From positions 1 to 64,000 of the forward strand of contig JBMNPH010000006.1 of NCBI GenBank assembly GCA_050943495.1: a stretch of DNA of 64,000 bases. The letters are read 5' to 3'. Under the pieces are notes generated by a model. That model saw nothing but the letters and a program-made list of their open reading frames with translations, did not search any database and was not told the origin of the DNA. The stretch is from Merdivicinus sp050943495 (lineage in GTDB: Bacteria > Bacillota > Clostridia > Oscillospirales > Ruminococcaceae). Made by a program: the position numbers and the translations under genes. Positions within the stretch are counted from its first letter, which is position 1; every line of letters starts with the position of its first letter. Positions 8,866 through 17,931 of this stretch are shown one piece after another.

Positions 8866-9462
8866 ATGCCATTTTTTTCGAAAACACCCGGCGGAATTTC
8901 CTGGCTGGTCGTGGGTCTGGGAAATCCGGACAAAAAATATCAGAACACCCGGCACAATGCCGGATTTATAGCGGTGGACGCAATCGCAGAGAAGGCGGGC
9001 GTCTCCATTGACCGAAAAAAATTTGACGCACTGGTCGTGGATACTGAACTGGGTGGGGAACGGGTTCTCCTGATGAAGCCGCAGACCTATATGAACCTTT
9101 CCGGTGTAGCAGTGGAGAAGGCTGCTTCCTTTTATAAGATTCCGCCTGAACGGGTGGTTGTTCTCTTTGACGATATTTCGCTCGATCCGGGCAAAGTGCG
9201 GATCCGCCGCAAGGGTAGTCACGGCGGTCATAATGGGATCCGCAGCATTGTGGACTATTTGCAGTCGGATGCCTTTCCGCGGGTTAAGATCGGGGTAGGG
9301 GAACGTCCGAATCCCAATTATGATCTCGCAGATTGGGTTCTCTCCACCTTCAAGGAAGAGGAACGCAAGGGGATTGACGAAGTCGCTTCCCATTGTGCGG
9401 AAATTGTCGGGCTGATAATCGAAGGAAAGACCGATCAGGCTATGAACAAGTATAATTCCTGA
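8866..9462 (+). CDS. pth: Peptidyl-tRNA hydrolase
   Basis: Pth hydrolyses the ester bond of peptidyl-tRNAs released prematurely from ribosomes and recycles the tRNA. The core starts WLVVGLGNPDKKYQNTRHNAGF, which contains the catalytic His of the NTRHNAGF motif; MKPQTYMNLSG, the Asp of FDDISLDPG and GSHGGHNGIRS are also present. With the ATG at 8866 (GGAAAG 8 nt upstream) the protein has 198 aa, typical for the family; a TTG further upstream would add about 20 non-conserved residues. The order pth-mfd is conserved in Firmicutes and the two genes are 26 nt apart, so they are probably co-transcribed. Confidence 0.95.
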   Translation: MPFFSKTPGGISWLVVGLGNPDKKYQNTRHNAGFIAVDAIAEKAGVSIDRKKFDALVVDTELGGERVLLMKPQTYMNLSGVAVEKAASFYKIPPERVVVLFDDISLDPGKVRIRRKGSHGGHNGIRSIVDYLQSDAFPRVKIGVGERPNPNYDLADWVLSTFKEEERKGIDEVASHCAEIVGLIIEGKTDQAMNKYNS

Positions 9463-9488
9463 TGACTCGGTTTTGAGGAGGAATGCGC

Positions 9489-12400
9489 ATGAAACTATAT
9501 GCTACGATTGCCACCCGTCTGGAACAGTATGTCCAGATCATGACCGATATCAAAACCGGCCGGACTCCGGCGCTCTGCGTTGGGTTGTCGGCCATTCATA
9601 AGGCGCATTTCCTTGCGGCGGCAGTCTCGGATTTGTCGGAACCTATTCTGGTAGTGGCGCAGGACGAAATTTCAGCGGCTCGGCTGGTTTCTGATATTAA
9701 CGCCATGCTCGAGGAGGAAGCGGCGCTGTTTTTTCCGTACCGCGATTTTTCCTACCGGCAGATGGAAGGCGTTTCCACAGAATATGAGCAGGCGCGGCTG
9801 GGTGTCCTTTCGCGGCTAGCGGTAGGGGAGGCAAAAATTGTCGTAACCTCTTTGCAGGCCATCATGACCCGCACCATTCCCAAACAGGTTCTGCTGGAGA
9901 ATACCTTCTCGGTGAGTGCGGAACATTCGATGCCGCTGGAGGAACTGGTGGAACGTCTTTCCCGATCCGGATACGTCCGGCGCCCGCAGGTAGACGGCAT
10001 TAGTCAGTTTTCGGTGCGGGGCGGCATTCTCGATATTTTTCCGCCTAAAGAATCCAATCCGGTCCGGATTGAGTATTGGGGCGACGAAATCGATACGATG
10101 TCCTACTTTGAGCTGGATTCTCAGCGCCGCACCGATCCGCTGGAAACGCTGGAAATTTCTCCTGCCAATGAGGTGCTGTTTGCCGAAGGGGAATTGGAGA
10201 AAAAGCTTTCCGCTTTTATCCAGTCGCTTGGAAATCGCAAGTCGACTGAGGTCGCCCGGAATGTGCTGCAAAAAGACCTCGATCAGCTGGCAGGCGGAAT
10301 CGAATTGGACTCGGCGGATAAATACTTTCCGCTGGCTTATGAGCAGTTCGCTACGATCTTAGACTATTTTGACAATGCCCCAGTCTTTCTAAGCGAGCGC
10401 GCCGAAATGCGGGAGAATGCCCGCGCACTTTTCTGGCAGTACAGCGAGGATCTCAAAGTTCTGCTCGAGGAGGGGCAGCTTTGCAAGGGACTGGATAATT
10501 ATCTTTTGTCGCCGGAACAGGCGGAATCCCGGCTGGAACGGCATCGGATTGTCATGCTGGATACCTTCGCGCGGATGGGCGGAAGCACCGGACTGAAGGA
10601 TCTGGTCAATATCAATCCGCTTCAATCCTCTGGTTGGAATGGGGAACTGAAGCTTCTGCAAAGTGACCTTTCTCCGCTGCTGGAGGAGGGATATTGCTGC
10701 GTTGTGCTGGCAGGAACACCTAAAGCCGCCTCCAACCTCGCAAATGACCTCGCCAAGATGGGAATGCCGGCGACCTATGTGCGGGATGTCAAAGCCATCC
10801 AGTTCAAGAAAGTTCTTGTCCTTGCCGGTACTCTTTCCACAGGGTTTGAATACCCGCAGATTAAGGTTTCGGTCACGACGACCGGTAAAGCGGTCACTTC
10901 GTCGGCAAATCGCCCCAAAAAGAGGAAAGGCGAGGAGATCAAATCGCTGTCCGACCTTACCGTCGGCGATTATGTTGTTCACGTTGCGCACGGAATCGGC
11001 GTCTTTGACGGGATCCATAAACTGGATCTGCATGGGATCGTCAAGGACTATATCAAGATCAAATATGCCGGCGCGGACACCCTTTATGTGCCGGTCACCC
11101 AGCTTGACCTCGTATCCAAGTACATCGGTCCCCGCGAGGACTCCAAGGTCAAACTGAATAAGCTGAATTCGGGCGAATGGCAGAAGACTCGTGCCCGCGT
11201 TAAAAAAGCGGTGGACGAGATGGCGGATGAGCTTATCGCCCTCTATGCGAAGCGAATGCAGGTTAAAGGGTATGCCTTCTCACCGGATACCGACTACCAG
11301 CGCGATTTTGAGGCGCATTTCGATTATCAGGAAACGGACGATCAGCTGCGCTGTATCGCCGAAATCAAGGAGGATATGGAAAAGCCGGTCCCAATGGAAC
11401 GGCTGCTCTGCGGAGACGTCGGATTCGGCAAAACCGAGGTGGCGCTGCGCGCTGCCTTTAAATGCGTGATGGACGGAAAACAGTGTGCAATCCTCTGCCC
11501 GACCACCATTCTGGCGTGGCAGCATTATCAGACCCTGCTGCACCGCATGGGGAATTTCCCTGTGGATATCGAACTGCTGTCCCGTTTCCGCACTCCCAAG
11601 GAACAGAAAGCCGTTGTTAAAAAATTGGAGAGCGGGCGAGTGGACATCGTTGTCGGCACCCACCGGCTGGTTTCAAAGGATGTGCATTTTAAGGATTTGG
11701 GGCTTGCCATTATCGACGAGGAGCAGCGTTTTGGGGTCGCCCACAAGGAACGTTTCAAGCAGATGCTGGCGGGCGTGGATATGCTAACCCTGTCCGCAAC
11801 TCCGATTCCCCGTACCCTGAATATGGCGATGTCCGGTATCCGGGATATGAGCGTCATTGAAGAGGCACCGCAGAACCGGCATCCGGTGCAGACCTATGTG
11901 CTCGAGCATGACGACGGCGTCATTATGGAAGCGCTCCGCCGGGAACTTCATCGCGGCGGGCAGGCGTACTATATTCACAACAACATCGAATCCATCCATT
12001 CGCGCGCGCTTCAGATCAAAAATGCCATTCCGGAGGCGCGGATCGGCGTGGCACACGGACGGATGCCCGAGGATGAGCTGTCCAAAATCTGGAAGCAGCT
12101 GATGGATCAGGAAATCGACATTCTGGTCTGCACCACCCTGATTGAAACCGGCGTCGATGTTTCCAACTGCAATACCCTCATCATTGAAAATGCCGATCGG
12201 ATGGGCCTTTCCCAGCTTTACCAGCTGCGGGGACGGGTCGGACGTTCCACCCGGCGGGCATTTGCCTATTTTACCTTCCAGCGGGGGAAGGTGCTGTCCG
12301 AGGTGGCAACCAAACGTCTCAATGCGATCCGCGAGTTTACTAAATTTGGTTCCGGATTCCGGATTGCGCTGCGCGATTTGGAAATCCGCGGTGCGGGGAA

Positions 12401-12977
12401 TATTCTCGGCACCCGTCAGCACGGCCATATGGAGGCGGTCGGATATGACATGTATCTGCGGCTTCTTTCGCAGGCTGTGGCTGAAAAACAGGGCAAGGCG
12501 CCTGAAACGCAGGCTTCCGCCGAATGTTTGGTGGATATCCAGCTGGAGGCGCATATTCCCGAAACCTATATTGACAATTTGGCACAGCGGATCGATGTCT
12601 ACCGGAAAATTGCGTCGATTAAAGACGAGGCAGACAGCATGGATCTGATTGACGAGTTAATTGACCGGTTCGGCGAGCCGCCTCAGGCAGTCAAAGGTCT
12701 GGTGGATGTGGCGCTTTTGCGGAATACGGCGGCACGGTTTGGCTTTAAGGAAATCACCCAGAAGGCGGATGCGCTGCAAATGCTGCCAGAAAAGCTGGAC
12801 ATCAATCTGGCGGGCGCCCTTTCAGCCCGCATGAAGGGCCGTGTAACGGTCAATGCAGGGGCAGCGCCATTCGTTTCGGTGAAGCTGAAGGGACAGAGTT
12901 CCCTCGATACCCTCCGCGAAGTAATGGGACAGTTCCAGGCCATTGAAAAAGAGTGGAAACAGACGGTGCAAAAATAA
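9489..12977 (+). CDS. mfd: Transcription-repair coupling factor
   Basis: Mfd displaces RNA polymerase stalled at DNA lesions and recruits UvrA for nucleotide-excision repair. The 1162-aa protein shows the usual order: UvrB-homologous N-terminus (PYRDFSYRQMEGVS), an RNAP-interacting CarD-like domain (LTVGDYVVHVAHGIGVFDGI, about residues 490-560), RecG-like translocase with Walker A GDVGFGKTE (about 642) and DEEQ (about 743), and the C-terminal TRCF domain. The second in-frame ATG (9489) is preferred because GGAGG sits 7 nt before it, while the first ATG touches the same site. It follows pth closely and is followed after 45 nt by the alcohol dehydrogenase gene. Confidence 0.97.
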   Translation: MKLYATIATRLEQYVQIMTDIKTGRTPALCVGLSAIHKAHFLAAAVSDLSEPILVVAQDEISAARLVSDINAMLEEEAALFFPYRDFSYRQMEGVSTEYEQARLGVLSRLAVGEAKIVVTSLQAIMTRTIPKQVLLENTFSVSAEHSMPLEELVERLSRSGYVRRPQVDGISQFSVRGGILDIFPPKESNPVRIEYWGDEIDTMSYFELDSQRRTDPLETLEISPANEVLFAEGELEKKLSAFIQSLGNRKSTEVARNVLQKDLDQLAGGIELDSADKYFPLAYEQFATILDYFDNAPVFLSERAEMRENARALFWQYSEDLKVLLEEGQLCKGLDNYLLSPEQAESRLERHRIVMLDTFARMGGSTGLKDLVNINPLQSSGWNGELKLLQSDLSPLLEEGYCCVVLAGTPKAASNLANDLAKMGMPATYVRDVKAIQFKKVLVLAGTLSTGFEYPQIKVSVTTTGKAVTSSANRPKKRKGEEIKSLSDLTVGDYVVHVAHGIGVFDGIHKLDLHGIVKDYIKIKYAGADTLYVPVTQLDLVSKYIGPREDSKVKLNKLNSGEWQKTRARVKKAVDEMADELIALYAKRMQVKGYAFSPDTDYQRDFEAHFDYQETDDQLRCIAEIKEDMEKPVPMERLLCGDVGFGKTEVALRAAFKCVMDGKQCAILCPTTILAWQHYQTLLHRMGNFPVDIELLSRFRTPKEQKAVVKKLESGRVDIVVGTHRLVSKDVHFKDLGLAIIDEEQRFGVAHKERFKQMLAGVDMLTLSATPIPRTLNMAMSGIRDMSVIEEAPQNRHPVQTYVLEHDDGVIMEALRRELHRGGQAYYIHNNIESIHSRALQIKNAIPEARIGVAHGRMPEDELSKIWKQLMDQEIDILVCTTLIETGVDVSNCNTLIIENADRMGLSQLYQLRGRVGRSTRRAFAYFTFQRGKVLSEVATKRLNAIREFTKFGSGFRIALRDLEIRGAGNILGTRQHGHMEAVGYDMYLRLLSQAVAEKQGKAPETQASAECLVDIQLEAHIPETYIDNLAQRIDVYRKIASIKDEADSMDLIDELIDRFGEPPQAVKGLVDVALLRNTAARFGFKEITQKADALQMLPEKLDINLAGALSARMKGRVTVNAGAAPFVSVKLKGQSSLDTLREVMGQFQAIEKEWKQTVQK

Positions 12978-13022
12978 ATTTTAAAATAGCAAAAAACAGA
13001 TTGAGAAAAGGAGTTGTCTTGT

Positions 13023-14198
13023 ATGCAGAATTTTACCATTGAAACGCCGACCAAAGTATTTTTTGGAAAGGGTACTGAAAAGCAGGTGGGAGAAATTATC
13101 AAATCCTATGGCTTTTCCAAAGTGCTGTTCCATTACGGATCCGGCAGCATTAAAAAATCCGGTTTGTATGATACCGTCGTGGCATCCCTGCGGGATAACG
13201 GTATCGAATTTGTTGAATTGGGCGGCGTCGAGGCAAATCCCAAGCTTTCGCTCGCGCGTAAGACGGCAGAGCTTGCCAAAGCGGAGAAGGTCGAAATGAT
13301 TCTGGCAGTCGGCGGCGGAAGCGTGCTGGATTCGGCGAAAGCCGCAGCGGCAGGGGCATATTATGACTGCGATCCGTGGGAATTTTCCTCCAAAAAGCGG
13401 GTACCCGAAAAGGCGCTTCCGGTGGGCACGATCCTGACTCTCGCCGCTTCCGGCAGTGAAATGAGCGACTCCTGCGTGATCACCAATGAGGACGGTTGGC
13501 TCAAACGTGGCTTTAATGCGCCCTGCAACCGCCCCCTTTTCTCCATCATGAATCCGGAACTGACCTTTACCGTGAGTAAATATCAGACCGGCTGCGGCAT
13601 TGTCGACATTATGATGCACACCCTCGAGCGGTATTTCTCCCTTAACGAGGACAATCCCCTCACCGATGCACTGGCGGAGGGCCTTGTGCGGACAGTCATA
13701 GAGGCGGGACGCCGTGCAATTGAAAACCCTGAGGACTATGAGGCTCGCGCGACTCTGATGTGGGCAGGCAGCCTTTCTCACAATGGCCTGACCGGCTGCG
13801 GCAAGCAGTTCATGATGCGCTGCCATCAGCTTGAGCATGAGCTTTCCGGCGCCTATGACCGGGTTGCGCACGGCGCCGGTCTGGCGGTCATCTTCCCGGC
13901 ATGGGCAAAATATATCTGCACCCACAATATCTCCCGGTTTGCCCAGTATGCGGTGAACGTTTGGGGAATCCCGATGAATTTTGAGCATCCGGAACGCACC
14001 GCTCTGGCAGGCATCGAGGCCACCGAAAACTATTTTAAATCCATCGGTATGCCGGTGCGCCTGTCCGAACTCGATGTGGATGATTCCAAATTCGAGGAAA
14101 TGGCGGAAAAATGCACCTTCTTCGGCAAACGTACCCTCCCTGATTATATCGAAATCGGCAAAAAAGAGATGCTCGACATCTACCGGCTGTGCCTGTAA
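13023..14198 (+). CDS. Iron-containing alcohol dehydrogenase, butanol dehydrogenase (BdhA/YqhD) type
   Basis: This group III alcohol dehydrogenase (391 aa) reduces aldehydes with NAD(P)H. The N-terminal nucleotide-binding half carries GGGSVLDSAKAAAAG (phosphate loop), and the C-terminal helical half carries the metal ligands in the region DIMMHTLERYF, then HQLEHELSGAYDRVAHGAGLA, with the conserved Asp and His residues. A SGSEMS motif follows LAA as in BdhA/YqhD proteins. AAAAGGAG lies 9 nt before the ATG at 13023. The substrate (butyraldehyde, acetaldehyde or other) is not readable from sequence. A terminator follows. Confidence 0.9.
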   Translation: MQNFTIETPTKVFFGKGTEKQVGEIIKSYGFSKVLFHYGSGSIKKSGLYDTVVASLRDNGIEFVELGGVEANPKLSLARKTAELAKAEKVEMILAVGGGSVLDSAKAAAAGAYYDCDPWEFSSKKRVPEKALPVGTILTLAASGSEMSDSCVITNEDGWLKRGFNAPCNRPLFSIMNPELTFTVSKYQTGCGIVDIMMHTLERYFSLNEDNPLTDALAEGLVRTVIEAGRRAIENPEDYEARATLMWAGSLSHNGLTGCGKQFMMRCHQLEHELSGAYDRVAHGAGLAVIFPAWAKYICTHNISRFAQYAVNVWGIPMNFEHPERTALAGIEATENYFKSIGMPVRLSELDVDDSKFEEMAEKCTFFGKRTLPDYIEIGKKEMLDIYRLCL

Positions 14199-14244
14199 AA
14201 ATTCAGGACGTTTTCTGACAGCTGCAGCAAAATTGGAATCAGAC

Positions 14245-14272
14245 AAGGCGCTGCTTTTGCAGCGCCTTTTTT
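14245..14272 (+). terminator. Terminator after the alcohol dehydrogenase gene
   Basis: Perfect 10-bp stem AAGGCGCTGC/GCAGCGCCTT with a TTTT loop and a T-run. Confidence 0.88.
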
Positions 14273-14290
14273 CTGGAGAGGAGACAGATA

Positions 14291-15097
14291 ATGGCGGATT
14301 ATCGGGAATTTCTGCGGATTCTGGAGAATCAGCATTCCGGACGGGCGGTCGGGTTTGAGTATCGATGGGACAAATCTCTGGCGGAGCAGTTGGTCTGGAG
14401 GCGGGGGGATACCCTTTGGAAAACAGAACAGGACCGCGTGCAGACGCTCATGACGGCGGCATTGCGCTGTGGGTTGGACTGCGTTGCGTTGGAACTGGAG
14501 GAAGCGGAGGGGAAGATCCCCATTCTGCCGCATTTGGGAAAGATGCTGCCATCCGGCATGAAGGCCGCGGTCGGCATGACAAAGGGACTTTGGGAAAGCA
14601 GGGGTAATTTGCCGGCGTTTCTTCAATTGTACCGCCGCCTTGCCGAAGAACCTGCGGTCTGCGCAGTGATTGTCCGGGATCGCGGAGAAGCATTCTCCGG
14701 CAGTATTGCGGAATACCGGCAGAGTATGCGGGAAATTTCCGGGGAAATTCATCGGACTGGGAAGCCTTGTATCTGGGCCGACTGCGGAGAACAGCCAATT
14801 CCACTCGAATGGATCGCAGGATGCGGCTTTGATGCCGTGCATTTGACCGCTTTCTTTCCGCAGGATACGGCGGATATCTGGCGGGAATATCATTCGGAAT
14901 TTGCGCTGCTCGGCGATACCCGAATGGATTGGGTGCTGAGGCAAAAACCGCGGGATATTATTGCTTATTGTGAATTCATTCAGAATCTTACCGAAAATTG
15001 CGGATACGCCTTTGGAATGGGGAATCCATCCGGAAAACCGATTTCGTATCTGACCTACGTCTCGGTGCTGACAGCATTGGCACGGGGACAGCGCTGA
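14291..15097 (+). CDS. Uroporphyrinogen decarboxylase (URO-D)-like TIM-barrel protein
   Basis: This 268-aa protein is not firmly recognised. Its length, alternating strand/helix pattern and C-terminal GMGNPSGKPISYLTYVSVL resemble the end of the URO-D/MtaA methyltransferase fold, where a GN(P/A)xG loop closes the barrel. Motifs such as MLPSGMKAAVGMTKG and CIWADCGEQPIPLEWIAGCGFDAVH look like successive barrel strands. It is shorter than true HemE (about 340 aa), and no haem genes are nearby. Members of this wider family act as methyltransferases in C1 and corrinoid metabolism, so that is one possible role. GGAGAGGAG precedes the ATG. It lies between terminators or promoters and next to an ADP-ribosylglycohydrolase gene. 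Confidence 0.5.
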   Translation: MADYREFLRILENQHSGRAVGFEYRWDKSLAEQLVWRRGDTLWKTEQDRVQTLMTAALRCGLDCVALELEEAEGKIPILPHLGKMLPSGMKAAVGMTKGLWESRGNLPAFLQLYRRLAEEPAVCAVIVRDRGEAFSGSIAEYRQSMREISGEIHRTGKPCIWADCGEQPIPLEWIAGCGFDAVHLTAFFPQDTADIWREYHSEFALLGDTRMDWVLRQKPRDIIAYCEFIQNLTENCGYAFGMGNPSGKPISYLTYVSVLTALARGQR

Positions 15098-15205
15098 AAA
15101 TTTTTGTGCAAAATTTGCCACTCGAAAGTAAAAATCCTCCACTGTATTCGGTACGGCTTTTCGCTATAATAAAAGTACGGAAATTTGCAGAAGGAGGGAT
15201 CGGGA

Positions 15206-16633
15206 ATGATCTCGTTAAACCGTGAAACGCTGAAGGATAAAATTTACGCCTGCTGGATCGGAAAAAATATCGGCGGCACAATGGGCACCCCTTATGAAGG
15301 GCGCCGCGAATTGATGGATATTCAGGGATTTGCAACACCTGCGGGCGTTGTCCTGCCCAATGACGATTTGGATTTGCAGCTGGCATGGCTGCTCGCCATG
15401 GAGGAACACGGTCCCTGGCAGCTGGACGCGCAGATTCTGGGGGAATACTGGATTTCCTATGTCGTCCCCCATTGGAATGAATACGGCATCGGCAAGGGTA
15501 ATATGAAAGCAGGGCTACTGCCGCCTCTCGCCGGAGAATACCGCAACAATTGGAAACACTCCAACGGCGCATGGATTCGTTCCGAAATCTGGGCCTGTCT
15601 GGCGCCAGGATGCCCGGATGCTGCGATTCGATATGCAGCAGAAGATGCCTGTGTCGATCACGGGATGGCAGAAGGAACTTATGCTGAATTTTTTACCGCC
15701 GCAGTCGAAAGCGCCGCCTTTGTGGAAACGGATTTCCGCAGACTGGTGGAAATCGGTCTCTCCAAAATTCCCGCAGACTGTCGGGTTGCCCGCAGTATCC
15801 GCATTGCGCTGGATTCCTATGACCAGGGGATTGATTGGAAAGAGGCGCGCCAGCGGCTGGTCGAAGACAGCACTGATCTTGGGTGGTTCCAGGCACCTGC
15901 TAACCTTGGCTTTGTCATTCTGGGCATGCTCTACGGCGAAGGTGATTTCAAAAAGTCCATGATCTGCGCCATCAACTGCGGGGATGACACCGACTGTACC
16001 GGCGCAACTCTCGGCGCATTGTTCGGTATTTTGCACGGCACCGCAGGAATTCCGGAAGATTGGCGTGCCCACATCGGCGATGAAATCGTCACCATCTCTC
16101 TGAACAATGCGGATCGGAATTTTGTCAAAAACTGTACCGAACTGACCCGCCATGTCTATGAGATGATCCCGGCTGTTCTCAAGGCCAATCGCGCCCCCGT
16201 TGAACTGACCGACGGCCCCGACCATTGGACTGCGGAGGATCTCGAGCATTTTACCGATGATACCGTGGCACGCCGCCTGTATCAAAAACCGGGGTATTCC
16301 TATACGATTCCCTTTGTACATTGTACGGCGCGGGTCGAATTTGACGGCGAACCGATTCTTTCTGAAGGCGGAACCCTGCCGGTTCGGATCCGTTTTTTCA
16401 ACCGTGTGCATGAAGTAAAACACCTGCACTTTCACTTCTACCTGCCCGAGGGGATCCGCTTGGCAAACGGCTGCCGCGATCTCTACCTGCCGCATCAGGA
16501 AGGTGCAGAAGCGGTCTGGAAAGGCGTTTTTGCAGCGGATTGCGCTTTGAACTCGGTCAATCGGGTGTTGGTGGAAGCTGTTGCGGATGGACACCCGGTT
16601 GCCGGATATATCCCGGTGATCGTACTCGGATAA
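15206..16633 (+). CDS. ADP-ribosylglycohydrolase-family protein with extra C-terminal domain
   Basis: The N-terminal 330 residues match the ARH/DraG fold: start motif LKDKIYACWIGKNIGGTMGTPYEG, metal-binding NDDLDLQLAWL, and the late metal site NCGDDTDCTGATLGALFGILHG. DraG-type enzymes remove ADP-ribose from proteins or small molecules using two Mg2+ ions, but many bacterial members have unknown substrates. Residues from about 350 to 475 form an additional beta-rich domain (SYTIPFVHCTARVEFDGEP, then IRFFNRVHEVKHLHFHFYLPEG) that is not part of DraG and may bind a ligand such as a carbohydrate. AAGGAGG precedes the ATG at 15206. A TATAAT near 15163 suggests its own promoter, although the -35 is weak. 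Confidence 0.82.
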   Translation: MISLNRETLKDKIYACWIGKNIGGTMGTPYEGRRELMDIQGFATPAGVVLPNDDLDLQLAWLLAMEEHGPWQLDAQILGEYWISYVVPHWNEYGIGKGNMKAGLLPPLAGEYRNNWKHSNGAWIRSEIWACLAPGCPDAAIRYAAEDACVDHGMAEGTYAEFFTAAVESAAFVETDFRRLVEIGLSKIPADCRVARSIRIALDSYDQGIDWKEARQRLVEDSTDLGWFQAPANLGFVILGMLYGEGDFKKSMICAINCGDDTDCTGATLGALFGILHGTAGIPEDWRAHIGDEIVTISLNNADRNFVKNCTELTRHVYEMIPAVLKANRAPVELTDGPDHWTAEDLEHFTDDTVARRLYQKPGYSYTIPFVHCTARVEFDGEPILSEGGTLPVRIRFFNRVHEVKHLHFHFYLPEGIRLANGCRDLYLPHQEGAEAVWKGVFAADCALNSVNRVLVEAVADGHPVAGYIPVIVLG

Positions 16634-16651
16634 TTAGTACTGGAAAAAGAA

Positions 16652-16682
16652 GGACGCGGCTTTTGACCGCGTCCGTTTTTTA
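16652..16682. terminator. Terminator shared by convergent genes
   Basis: Stem GGACGCGG/CCGCGTCC with a T-run on both strands. Confidence 0.85.
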
Positions 16683-17177
16683 ATGTTCAATAACATGGGC
16701 GAGAATCTCTTCGATATCTACATAATAATTCTGGAAATCATCCCCGTCCACATAAATTTTGACCGGTTTCCCAATGATAGAGGGATCAGGATACTGGTAA
16801 ATGTTCCAGCTGCGGAAAATATGCGTGTTTCCGTTTGAATCCTGATACCGTGCCAGCAGGATGTAGGGATGACGGCTTTGGTAGGTGACATTGTAGTTGA
16901 TCTGGAAATCCGCCACTTCACCGGTCAGATACTGGCCCCGATCCAAAAGCCGCTGGGCACGCTGTTTCTTTCGGTATTCAATCATCAGAAAAATGATACC
17001 TAGCACAAAGAAAATTCCGCCAATTCCGCTAAAGATGATACCGCCTATCCAGGCATCTGACTGTGCAAGCGCAATACCCAGCGTTAGACCCAAAATTAGG
17101 AAAACTCCGCCTAATAGGGTATAAATCAATCCGAGGATAAACAGTACGCTTTTCCCAATTTTTAATTTTCGATCCAT
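16680..17177 (-). CDS. Membrane protein with DUF3592-like domain
   Basis: This 165-aa protein has two transmembrane helices at about residues 11-35 and 42-66. A short basic stretch (EYRKKQRAQRLLDRG) and a soluble beta-rich domain follow (LTGEVADFQINYNVTYQSRHPYILLARY, then KPVKIYVDGDDFQNYYVD). That pattern, a helical hairpin followed by a small beta domain with a Y-x-V-D-P/D-like end, matches DUF3592 proteins of unknown function. It is 45 nt after the lipoprotein gene on the same strand, so the two may share a transcript. AAGAAGGA precedes the start. Confidence 0.65.
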   Translation of the reverse strand: MDRKLKIGKSVLFILGLIYTLLGGVFLILGLTLGIALAQSDAWIGGIIFSGIGGIFFVLGIIFLMIEYRKKQRAQRLLDRGQYLTGEVADFQINYNVTYQSRHPYILLARYQDSNGNTHIFRSWNIYQYPDPSIIGKPVKIYVDGDDFQNYYVDIEEILAHVIEH

Positions 17178-17222
17178 GAAAGGCGTCCTTCTTTCTGCAA
17201 AAAGTTATGTGAGCAGATGTTT

Positions 17223-17909
17223 TTACGGATAGGCAATAATTTCAGTGTCCAGATTCTGAAAGTCAGTATCGCTGATTCCATACAAACCGTCGCTATCCTT
17301 CGTGACAAGAATTGCAAGGGTTATATCTTCCGCGAAGGTGGGATTTTCCGCATATTTTTTGCAGATATCCAAAATCCCTGCTGCATATTCTCGATAAAAG
17401 TCAGCATCACTTACCTCATCAAATAATCCGGCGTCAAGACCTGTCTGCACCTCATCAAGGTATGCATTCAGTTCTTCAGCAGCATCTGAAAAAATATTGA
17501 TCGGTTGGATGGTGACCTCCACCGTATAACCGCTATCAGTCTTAGAGGCCTCCTTGACCTGGTAACTGGAATGAGAATATACTTCCCGATAAAAATTTAT
17601 AATATCGGTTCGCAATTGAGAATCCATTTCTTCTGAGGTGAAATAATCCCAAAAACCAAAGTAGTTTGCAAAAACCTCTGCTTCCACTTCTAACCCGCTC
17701 TCATAGCCTGCCGCTGCTTCTTCCTCTGTAGCATTGGTCGTTTCCATATAGTCGGTATACTCACCAAGATAAGTGCTGTCTAAAATACCCTTAACATATT
17801 TGGAGGCATCAAACCCCTGTGACAAAATCAGGGAAATCGGATTGCATCCGCTAAGAACTCCCATCAGAATTATTGCCGATGCACAAAAAGCCATTATTTT
17901 TTTTACCAT
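17223..17909 (-). CDS. Putative lipoprotein
   Basis: The 228-aa product begins with a lipoprotein signal peptide (MVKKIMAFCASAIILMGVLSGC; the lipobox LSGC puts the lipidated Cys at residue 22). The mature part is acidic and helical, with a central region (VTIQPINIFSDAAEEL) of the type seen in small Firmicute lipoproteins of unknown function. It starts 22 nt after the GH78 gene and is followed by the membrane protein, suggesting a three-gene transcript. I do not recognise a function. Confidence 0.75.
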   Translation of the reverse strand: MVKKIMAFCASAIILMGVLSGCNPISLILSQGFDASKYVKGILDSTYLGEYTDYMETTNATEEEAAAGYESGLEVEAEVFANYFGFWDYFTSEEMDSQLRTDIINFYREVYSHSSYQVKEASKTDSGYTVEVTIQPINIFSDAAEELNAYLDEVQTGLDAGLFDEVSDADFYREYAAGILDICKKYAENPTFAEDITLAILVTKDSDGLYGISDTDFQNLDTEIIAYP

Positions 17910-17931
17910 ACAACTTCATCCTTTCCCAATT

